Shown here: positions 1 to 5,884 of the stretch, one piece after another | Numbering within the stretch: the stretch's first letter is position 1 | How the letters are laid out: every line of letters starts with the position of its first letter | Source of the DNA: Spirochaetales bacterium | Lineage (GTDB): Bacteria; Spirochaetota; Spirochaetia; DSM-2461 | Direction of reading: 5' to 3' | DNA length: 7,064 nucleotides | NCBI GenBank assembly: GCA_002748225.1 | Contig: PDRU01000048.1 | Coordinates: 1-7,064 of the forward strand | Program-made: the position numbers and the translations under genes | Notes under the pieces: model-generated | The model's input: the letters and a program-made list of their open reading frames with translations, nothing else | Told to the model about the DNA's origin: nothing | The model's database searches: none

Positions 1-531
1 ATGAGCAAACAGGGAAAAGTGGACACTGTTCTTGTGTATGAAATGGACAGGCAGGCCGCCGGGTTCGGCAGAGGTTTTGGCGCTGATGAACCCTGGCCCC
101 TTCCCTTGACGGAACGCCATTTCCGAACGCGTGCAGTTCAGGTTCCCGGTACAGTTGTGAAAAGTTACAGAACCAAAACGGGTAAGGACAGTAAAGAAAC
201 GGTTAGGGTTAAACTGCGTTCGGAATCGCTTGAAGATCTGGGCCGCTATCTTGGAATTGATTTTCAATTATCTCAAGAGGGCCGGCGCGGCCGCTTTATT
301 ATGACACTGCCGCTGCCCGCCGCTTATGAAGGGTATGAGCCCGGTACTGAAACCCGGGAAACTCTGGAAGGTTTACTGGGCAGTTCCTCGTTGACTTTCC
401 GGTTTGCGCCCCCCTTCTCTCCGAAGCAGGTCAATGACGGTTTTATAGACAGGCGTTTTGCCGAAGTATCTTTTCCTCTTAAAAACTTCCTTGACGGCGG
501 CCGCTCCATTGAGTGGATAGTTGACTGGTAA
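1..531 (+). CDS. LppM-like domain protein, probably the C-terminal part of an exported lipoprotein (5' end likely outside the window)
   Basis: The frame is open from the first base and encodes 176 residues ending in TAA. I read it as a spirochaetal LppM-like protein. Residues 5-15 (GKVDTVLVYEM) resemble the start of that domain, normally written as a DGSG-type turn followed by a beta strand. Residues 29-50 carry the DEPWPLPLTERHF and VPG pattern, then alternating beta strands, a SLEDL helix near 76-80, and a Trp-containing last strand (EWIVDW). No signal peptide or lipobox Cys is visible, although relatives are exported lipoproteins. The ATG at base 1 may therefore be internal, with the true start upstream. 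If so, the product would sit on the periplasmic or outer face of a membrane; its role is unknown. It is separated by 14 bases from the next gene and probably shares its transcript. The family call rests on pattern memory and is moderate; the coding call is stronger. Confidence 0.62.
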   Translation: MSKQGKVDTVLVYEMDRQAAGFGRGFGADEPWPLPLTERHFRTRAVQVPGTVVKSYRTKTGKDSKETVRVKLRSESLEDLGRYLGIDFQLSQEGRRGRFIMTLPLPAAYEGYEPGTETRETLEGLLGSSSLTFRFAPPFSPKQVNDGFIDRRFAEVSFPLKNFLDGGRSIEWIVDW

Positions 532-545
532 GGTTCAAATCGGAA

Positions 546-872
546 ATGAAGCATCCAAAAATGGTTGAGTGGGATCAGACGAAACGCGGACTGACATTTA
601 ATAAGGAAATGGACGGACTTTTTAATGTCGGCGCGGATTTTACCAGCGGATACGGAAGCCGTTACGGGCGGGGCTACATTGTACAGATTCATTTGTCCAC
701 TCTTGAAATTATTCCGCAGGAAATCCGCAGAAAAATTGAGCAGGAAGTGGAAGATCTCGTTAATCAGAAACTGCCTGAAAAATTCCCCGGCCGCAAGCTT
801 CATGTTGAACGGGACGGGAATCAGCTGAAAATTATTGGTGATATGAGCCTGGGTTCTGTAATTCGGGCTTAA
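546..872 (+). CDS. Hypothetical protein, 108 residues, no recognised family
   Basis: I do not recognise this protein. It begins 14 bases after the preceding stop. It has a Gly/Tyr-rich stretch at about residues 35-44 (GYGSRYGRGY), a strand (IVQIHLSTLEI), a charged amphipathic helix at about 56-78 (PQEIRRKIEQEVEDLVNQKL), and two strands joined by a turn (KLHVERDGNQLKIIGDMSLG). There is no signal peptide or membrane segment, so a small soluble cytoplasmic alpha/beta protein is the simplest reading. Start choice is uncertain: the ATG at 546 has only a weak AAGG about 12 bases upstream, and a second ATG at 561 would remove five residues. It lies in the same direction as the ATPase genes, but a 94-base gap with a likely promoter separates it from atpE. 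Its length is close to that of subunit F of V/A-ATPases, yet I see none of that subunit's features. A conserved spirochaetal neighbour of unknown function is most likely. Confidence 0.7.
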   Translation: MKHPKMVEWDQTKRGLTFNKEMDGLFNVGADFTSGYGSRYGRGYIVQIHLSTLEIIPQEIRRKIEQEVEDLVNQKLPEKFPGRKLHVERDGNQLKIIGDMSLGSVIRA

Positions 873-909
873 AGGTTAAAAAAATCGCTATTTATTATTG
901 TTAAAGTGT

Positions 910-938
910 TTGCAGAATATTCAAGTTCTAATTATACT
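910..938 (+). promoter_or_regulatory. Putative sigma-70 type promoter for the V/A-ATPase operon
   Basis: TTGCAG at 910-915 (three of six matches to the -35 consensus) is followed by a 17-base spacer and TATACT at 933-938 (five of six to the -10 consensus). Transcription would start near 945, leaving a leader of about 20 bases before the atpE ATG at 967. The 94-base gap between 872 and 967 is clearly more AT-rich than the genes on both sides and is the largest non-coding gap in the window. I see no hairpin followed by a T-run in this gap, so transcription from the upstream pair may also read through. The assignment is by eye only. Confidence 0.5.
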
Positions 939-966
939 GAACAAGCTATAGGGGGTTCCAAGGTTC

Positions 967-1566
967 ATGGATGTTCAACTGAAAGAACTGATTGATAAAA
1001 TCAAAAATGATGGAGTGCAGACAGCAAAAAAAGAGTCTGCGCGGATTGTGCGGGAAGCCGAGGAACAGGCTGCTTCTATTGTCCGTAAAGCTCAGGAAGA
1101 AGCCGAAACTATTCGGAGTTCCGCCCGGGCCGACGCCGAAAAGTTCGAACGCAGCGGAGAAGAAGCTGTACGTCAGGCCGGACGTAATCTGGTTTTAACT
1201 GTTAAGGACAACATACAGCAGATGTTCTCCCGCGTTATGGAAACAGAAACTGCCGGGGCAATGGATGCCTCTTTAATGGGCGAAGTTGTCAAGGCTGCCG
1301 TCAGTGCTTTAGGTGCTGATAAAGCAGCTGACTTTGATGTGCTGGTTCCTGAAGAAACACTGAACAAGGTGGAGGGCAGCCTCAAGGCAGCTCTGTCGGC
1401 TCAGCTTTCTGCCGGAATGGAAATAAAACCGGTTAAGGGACTGGATGCAGGATTCCGGCTGGGCCGTAAAGACGGCGCGGCTTTTTACGATTTCTCGGCA
1501 GCTGAAATTGCCGCTATGCTGGGACGGTATCTGAATCCCCGTCTTTCTTCTTTGCTGACCGATTAG
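967..1566 (+). CDS. atpE: V/A-type ATPase subunit E (peripheral stalk)
   Basis: The 199-residue product matches subunit E in length and layout. Residues 1-90 form a long charged, Ala/Glu/Arg-rich helix (for example VREAEEQAASIVRKAQEEAE), the coiled-coil arm of the peripheral stalk. The rest is a globular alpha/beta domain ending in the typical C-terminal pattern GFRLGRKDGAAFYDFSAAEI (162-181) and YLNPRL (188-193), which in known E subunits packs on the top of the A3B3 head. E normally pairs with a G/H-type helix; no such gene is seen here. The ATG at 967 is supported by GGGGG at 951-955 and by AAGG at 960-963, the second being rather close. It is the first gene after the putative promoter. 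The next gene starts 10 bases after its stop. Confidence 0.95.
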   Translation: MDVQLKELIDKIKNDGVQTAKKESARIVREAEEQAASIVRKAQEEAETIRSSARADAEKFERSGEEAVRQAGRNLVLTVKDNIQQMFSRVMETETAGAMDASLMGEVVKAAVSALGADKAADFDVLVPEETLNKVEGSLKAALSAQLSAGMEIKPVKGLDAGFRLGRKDGAAFYDFSAAEIAAMLGRYLNPRLSSLLTD

Positions 1567-1570
1567 GGGG
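1565..1570 (+). promoter_or_regulatory. Ribosome binding site that fixes the TTG start of the DUF2764 gene
   Basis: AGGGGG overlaps the atpE stop codon (TAG, 1564-1566) and stands six bases before the TTG at 1577. No ATG in this frame is that well placed: the first is codon 11. The protein read from the TTG begins (M)ASYYYLAASMPML, which is the usual family N-terminus. Confidence 0.75.
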
Positions 1571-1576
1571 AATCTT

Positions 1577-2167
1577 TTGGCTTCCTATTATTATCTGGCA
1601 GCGTCCATGCCCATGCTGACCGGTCCGGAACAGGCGCCTCCTCTTACCAGTATTCAATTTCTGGATACCTGCCGGCGTTTTATGCCGGACAAACAGTATC
1701 TGGGATTGGCCGCGGCTGCCCTTAAACCTGAAAATTCTGCAGGGAGTGATGAGGAGGCTGTGCCTTATCCGCCTTTGTATCAGAATTATTATATGTGGGA
1801 ATGCAGTCTGAGAAACGAACTGGTTAAACTCCGCGCATCCGAGCAGTCTCTTTCCGCAGATGTCTATCTCCGGGACGGCGATGACATGTTTGGTACTGCT
1901 GCTGTTGCAGCCGAAGCTGTGTCCAAAGCCACACCGCTTGAGGCGGAACTGTTTCTGAATGCCGCGCGCTGGCAGCTTATTGAAGAGCTTTCGGCCGGTC
2001 ATTTTTTCGACATGGAATTTCTGACGGCTTACAGGCTGCAGCTGCAGCTGCTTGAACGCCACGCCATGTTTGAAGAAGAAAAGGGCTTTGCCGCTTACCG
2101 CAGCATTTATGAGCGTGTTCTCGAAGCTTCGGGAACTCAATTCCCTGTGGGGGGTGAAAACGTATGA
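1577..2167 (+). CDS. DUF2764 family protein of the V/A-type ATPase operon
   Basis: This 196-residue protein belongs to the DUF2764 family, found between E and A in ATPase operons of spirochaetes, chlamydiae and Bacteroidetes. Family marks are the N-terminus ASYYYLAASMPML (2-14), YYMWECSLRNELVKLRA (71-87) and RWQLIEELSAGHFFDMEFL (131-149), followed by a helix rich in Leu and Gln (AYRLQLQLLER, 151-161). It looks all-helical and soluble, with no membrane segment. It starts at TTG, supported by a strong ribosome binding site and by the conserved N-terminus. Its stop overlaps the atpA start as ATGA. Its role is not established as far as I know. By position, helical content and the absence of a C-subunit gene, I infer that it may replace subunit C, which couples the central shaft to the membrane ring. 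Family membership is well supported; function is inference. Confidence 0.88.
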   Translation: MASYYYLAASMPMLTGPEQAPPLTSIQFLDTCRRFMPDKQYLGLAAAALKPENSAGSDEEAVPYPPLYQNYYMWECSLRNELVKLRASEQSLSADVYLRDGDDMFGTAAVAAEAVSKATPLEAELFLNAARWQLIEELSAGHFFDMEFLTAYRLQLQLLERHAMFEEEKGFAAYRSIYERVLEASGTQFPVGGENV

Positions 2168-3933
2168 AAACCACTGGAAAAGTGATTGGTATAAACGGAA
2201 ATATGATATCTGTCCGTACGGACGGCAATATCATAATGAACGAGGTTGGTTATGTCCTTACCGGAGACAAACGCCTGAAATCAGAGGTTATCCGCATTCG
2301 CGGAGATGTCGCTCAGCTTCAGGTGTTTGAAATAACAAAGGGTGTCGGTATTGGCGACACTGTTGAGTTCTCGGGGGAAATGCTGGCGGTGGAACTGGGC
2401 CCCGGACTGCTTGGACAGGTTTACGACGGTCTGCAGAACCCGCTGCCTGATTTGGCGGAAAAGGCCGGATATTTCCTGGAACGGGGAATCTATCTGGATG
2501 CCCTGAGCCGTGAGAAACTGTGGCAGTTTACTCCCGCGGTGGAAGATGGTGCTGTTGTCAGTGCCGGTGATATTCTGGGAACCGTTCCCGAAGGGCCGTT
2601 TGAACACCAGATAATGGTTCCTTTTAACCTCCAGGGGGAGTACACCATTACCTCTATTAAACCTGCCGGAGAGTACAAAATTACCGATACTCTGGCGGAG
2701 GCCTCGAACTCCCGCGGTGAAAAACGCAGTTTTAACATGATCTTTGAATGGCCGGTAAAACGTCCCATTTCACTTTTTGAAGAACGGCTTAAACCCGTGG
2801 AACCCATGGTTTCCAAAGTCCGTCTGATGGACACCTTCTTTCCGGTTGCCAAAGGCGGTACCTACTGTATTCCCGGACCCTTTGGAGCCGGTAAAACCGT
2901 TCTTCAGCAGATAACCAGCCGTCACGCGGAAGTGGACGTGGTTATTATTGCCGCCTGCGGTGAGCGTGCCGGTGAGGTTGTGGAAACCCTGAAGGAATTC
3001 CCCGAGCTGACCGACCCCAAAACCGGACGTTCCCTTATGGAGCGGACCATTATTATCTGTAACACTTCTTCCATGCCGGTTGCTTCCCGTGAAGCCTCGG
3101 TGTACACCGCTGTAACACTGGGAGAGTATTACCGCCAGATGGGACTGGATGTTCTGCTTCTGGCCGACTCCACCAGCCGCTGGGCTCAGGCCATGCGTGA
3201 AATGTCCGGCCGTCTGGAAGAAATCCCCGGAGAAGAAGCATTCCCGGCGTATCTGGAATCCAGCATTGCAGCCTTCTATGAAAGAGCCGGTATTGTCCGT
3301 CTTAAAGACGGCAGCACAGGTTCTGTTACAATCGGCGGTACAGTCAGTCCGGCCGGCGGTAACTTTGAGGAGCCGGTAACCCAGGCTACCCTGAAGGTTG
3401 TGGGAGCTTTCCACGGCCTTTCACGTGAACGTTCCGATGCCCGTAAATATCCGGCCATTCACCCCACCGACTCGTGGAGTAAATACAACGGCATTATGCC
3501 TGCTCATCATGTCCGCTACGCGCACAATATTCTGGCGCGTTCGGGTGAAATTGATGCCATGATGAAGGTTGTGGGTGAAGAAGGTACCAGTCTGGCAGAC
3601 TACATTGTCTATCAGAAGGGGGAATTCCTGGATTCAGTGTATTTCCAGCAGAACTCCTTCGACCCGGTTGATGCCGCGGTTGTTCCCGAAAGACAGATTC
3701 ACGTTTTTGCCCTGGTACTGGAGATTCTTGCGGCCCGGCTGAAAATGGAAGACAAGGATGAGGCCAGGCAGTGGTTCTACCAGCTGCGGCAGAAATTCCT
3801 GGACTACAACGGAGCGGAATGGGAAAGCAGTGAATTCAAAACTCTGGAAAAGGAAATCCGGGCCATGCTTGAGTCCCGGAGTACCGGAGTTGATGAGCGG
3901 GCTGAATCCATACTTCAGGAGCTGAAGAAATGA
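2164..3933 (+). CDS. atpA: V/A-type ATPase catalytic subunit A
   Basis: The product has 589 residues, the normal size. It hydrolyses or makes ATP in the A3B3 head on the cytoplasmic side. After an N-terminal beta barrel (about 1-70) comes the A-subunit-specific insertion at about 110-200, including GTVPEGPFEHQIMVPF. The Walker A loop GPFGAGKT is at 238-245. The catalytic Glu lies in ACGERAGEV (E267), and the Walker B end is LLLADSTSRWA with D335. SGRLEEIPGEEAFPAYL and GGTVSPAGGNFEEPVTQAT follow as in the family. All catalytic residues I can check are present. The stretch GAFHGLSRERSDARKYPAIH differs from the archaeal FWALD...RRHFP form and points to spirochaetes. The ATG overlaps the preceding stop (ATGA) and has GGGGGGTG at 2149-2156 upstream, suggesting coupled translation. 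The C-terminal part is the helical domain facing the shaft. Confidence 0.98.
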   Translation: MKTTGKVIGINGNMISVRTDGNIIMNEVGYVLTGDKRLKSEVIRIRGDVAQLQVFEITKGVGIGDTVEFSGEMLAVELGPGLLGQVYDGLQNPLPDLAEKAGYFLERGIYLDALSREKLWQFTPAVEDGAVVSAGDILGTVPEGPFEHQIMVPFNLQGEYTITSIKPAGEYKITDTLAEASNSRGEKRSFNMIFEWPVKRPISLFEERLKPVEPMVSKVRLMDTFFPVAKGGTYCIPGPFGAGKTVLQQITSRHAEVDVVIIAACGERAGEVVETLKEFPELTDPKTGRSLMERTIIICNTSSMPVASREASVYTAVTLGEYYRQMGLDVLLLADSTSRWAQAMREMSGRLEEIPGEEAFPAYLESSIAAFYERAGIVRLKDGSTGSVTIGGTVSPAGGNFEEPVTQATLKVVGAFHGLSRERSDARKYPAIHPTDSWSKYNGIMPAHHVRYAHNILARSGEIDAMMKVVGEEGTSLADYIVYQKGEFLDSVYFQQNSFDPVDAAVVPERQIHVFALVLEILAARLKMEDKDEARQWFYQLRQKFLDYNGAEWESSEFKTLEKEIRAMLESRSTGVDERAESILQELKK

Positions 3934-5237
3934 ACAAAGTATACAGTAGAATTGAATCAATAGCCGGAAACGTTATTACAGTAAAGGCCGACGGCGTCCG
4001 GTACGGCGATCTGGCTCAGCTTTCCACTTCTTTCGGTACTTCACTGGCTGAAGTTATTAAAATGGACGGCGACACGGTATCGCTTCAGGTGTTTGCCGGA
4101 AGCCGGGGCGTTTCCACCGGAGATGAAGTGCGTTTTCTGGGTAAGCCCATGGAGGTTTCCTATTCAGAGGCCCTTATGGGACGGGTTTTTAACGGTTCCG
4201 GTGAACCGCGTGACCGCGGTCCTTCACTCCGTGAAAACATGATCCCCATAGGCGGGCCTTCATTTAACCCCGCCAGACGTGTTATTCCCCGCAACATGGT
4301 GCGTACAGGTATTCCCATGATAGACCTGTTCAACACTCTGGTTGAAAGTCAGAAACTTCCCATCTTTTCCATTTCGGGAGAGCCCTACAATGAACTGCTG
4401 GCGCGTATTGCCCTGCAGGCCGAGGTTGATCTGATTATCCTGGGCGGTATGGGACTGAAGCATGACGACTACCTGTACTTCCGCGATACCCTGGAAGAAG
4501 GCGGCGCCCTGAGCCGCTCCATTCTGTTTATTCACACCGCTGCCGACCCTGTGGTGGAAAGCCTTATGGTGCCGGATATTTCCCTGGCGGTGGCCGAGAA
4601 GTTTGCCCTGGACGGTAAAAAGGTTCTGGTTCTGTTAACAGACATGACCAACTTTGCTGACGCCATGAAGGAAATTGCCATTACCCAGGAACAGGTTCCT
4701 TCCAACCGCGGTTATCCGGGCGACCTTTACTCCCAGCTGGCCAGCCGCTATGAGAAGGCCGTGGACATTGAGGGCCTGGGCTCCATTACGGTTCTGGCTG
4801 TTACCACCATGCCGGGCGATGATGTAACCCATCCTGTTCCCGACAACACCGGATACATTACAGAAGGACAGTACTATCTGCGCAACGGGCGTATTGAACC
4901 CTTCGGTTCCCTGAGCCGCCTTAAACAGCAGGTTAACGACCGCACCCGTGAAGATCACCGGGCGCTTATGGACGGTATGATTAAAATCTACGCGGCGTAT
5001 AAAGACGCTCTGGAAAAACAGTCCATGGGATTCAACATGACCGCCTGGGATGAAAAACTCCTGAAGTACGGCGATATGTTTGAAAGAGAAATGATGGATC
5101 TCTCGGTGAACATCCCCCTTGAACAGGCACTGGATAACGGCTGGAAAATTCTGGCTGAGTGCTTTGAAAAGGAAGAAACGGGTCTGCGTTCCAGTCTGAT
5201 AGAGAAATTCTGGCCGTCCGCGCCGGCGGGACAATAG
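3930..5237 (+). CDS. atpB: V/A-type ATPase subunit B (non-catalytic nucleotide-fold subunit)
   Basis: The product has 435 residues, slightly shorter than the roughly 460 of archaeal B subunits. It alternates with A in the A3B3 head. The P-loop position reads SGEPYNEL (149-156), lacking the GKT of a working Walker A, as expected for B. Other family marks are LTDMTNFADAMKEIA (from 236), RGYPGDLYSQLASRYEKA (from 260) and TTMPGDDVTHPVPDNTGYIT (from 292). The N-terminal beta barrel includes GVSTGDEVRFLGKPMEV. The start overlaps the atpA stop as ATGA, with AGGAG at 3917-3921 eight bases upstream, which favours coupled synthesis of A and B in equal amounts. The stop is followed by 14 bases before atpD. 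Nothing is truncated. Confidence 0.97.
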   Translation: MNKVYSRIESIAGNVITVKADGVRYGDLAQLSTSFGTSLAEVIKMDGDTVSLQVFAGSRGVSTGDEVRFLGKPMEVSYSEALMGRVFNGSGEPRDRGPSLRENMIPIGGPSFNPARRVIPRNMVRTGIPMIDLFNTLVESQKLPIFSISGEPYNELLARIALQAEVDLIILGGMGLKHDDYLYFRDTLEEGGALSRSILFIHTAADPVVESLMVPDISLAVAEKFALDGKKVLVLLTDMTNFADAMKEIAITQEQVPSNRGYPGDLYSQLASRYEKAVDIEGLGSITVLAVTTMPGDDVTHPVPDNTGYITEGQYYLRNGRIEPFGSLSRLKQQVNDRTREDHRALMDGMIKIYAAYKDALEKQSMGFNMTAWDEKLLKYGDMFEREMMDLSVNIPLEQALDNGWKILAECFEKEETGLRSSLIEKFWPSAPAGQ

Positions 5238-5251
5238 GAGTTTGAAGGCCC

Positions 5252-5884
5252 ATGGCCAAGATTAAACTCACAAAAAACGAACTCAAAAAGCAGAAAGACG
5301 CTTTGAAAATGTTTACCCGTTATCTGCCCACTCTTATTCTGAAGAAGCAGCAGCTTCAAATGGAAATAAGAAAGGTGCTGGAGCGGGAAGCACAGCTCAG
5401 GCGTGAACGGGCGGCGCTGGAAGAAGACTTCCGCCGCTGGATCGGGGTGTTTGGTGAAGATGTCGGTCTGGATGAAAACCTGCTTGTACTGGAAGAAGTA
5501 AAAACCAGTGACGGCAACATAGCCGGTGTCCGGATTCCTGTTTTCAGCGGTGCTTCATTTGGAGCCGTTTCCTATGATCTGTGGGACATGCCCCTGTGGG
5601 TGGATAAAGCCGTAAAGGAAATGCAGCGTGTTGTTCTGCTGGATCTGGAACTGGGCGTTATGCAGGAACAGCGCCGTCTTCTGGCACAGGAACTGCAGAC
5701 AACAACTCAGAGAGTTAATCTGTTTGAGAAAGTTAAAATACCCGAAACAAAAACCAACATCAAAAAAATCAGTATTTATCTGGGTGATCAGCAGACTGCC
5801 GCGGTTGTACGCGGGAAAATTTCCAAACGCGGTCTGGAAAAGAAACAAAACCAGGATAATGCAGCAGAGAGGGTGGCTTCATGA
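5252..5884 (+). CDS. atpD: V/A-type ATPase subunit D (central rotor shaft)
   Basis: The 210-residue protein is the coiled-coil shaft that turns inside the A3B3 head. Its N-terminal helix (about 6-62) includes the spirochaetal form of the family pattern, YLPTLILKKQQLQMEI (24-39). The C-terminal helix (about 113-162) ends in QELQTTTQRVNLFEKVKIP (146-164), the family's RVN-LE motif. Between them lies a short globular, strand-rich part (about 78-110) where the central shaft contacts its partners. The Lys/Gln-rich tail (RGKISKRGLEKKQNQ) is also usual. AGGAG at 5236-5240 overlaps the atpB stop, and GAAGG at 5244-5248 lies nearer, so either may serve as ribosome binding site. Its stop overlaps the atpI start as ATGA. 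The usual rotor partner F is not encoded in the window. Confidence 0.94.
   Translation: MAKIKLTKNELKKQKDALKMFTRYLPTLILKKQQLQMEIRKVLEREAQLRRERAALEEDFRRWIGVFGEDVGLDENLLVLEEVKTSDGNIAGVRIPVFSGASFGAVSYDLWDMPLWVDKAVKEMQRVVLLDLELGVMQEQRRLLAQELQTTTQRVNLFEKVKIPETKTNIKKISIYLGDQQTAAVVRGKISKRGLEKKQNQDNAAERVAS

Noticed and set aside
287..504. Two GCGGCCGC octamers (287-294 and 497-504), exactly 210 bases apart in the same gene
   Set aside because: They lie in the coding frame where Gly/Arg codons make such strings likely; two short palindromes are not evidence of a repeat element or cloning scar.
873..909. Possible transcription terminator after the 108-residue gene
   Set aside because: The stretch has A and T runs but no stable GC-rich hairpin followed by a T-run.
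2034..2052. Short CTGCAG tandem (gctgcagctgcagctgc)
   Set aside because: It encodes LQLQLL in a conserved helix of DUF2764; too short to be a functional repeat.
1514..2140. Minus-strand open frame of 208 codons opposite DUF2764
   Set aside because: It lies antisense to a gene with clear family motifs and a good ribosome binding site; no independent evidence supports it.
2770..3414. Long open frame of 214 codons on the minus strand inside atpA
   Set aside because: It is the antisense shadow of a conserved catalytic gene; the translation is low in complexity and matches no family I know.
4371..4397. Loss of the GKT Walker A residues in subunit B as a possible inactivating change
   Set aside because: A degenerate P-loop is normal for the non-catalytic B subunit of V/A-type ATPases.
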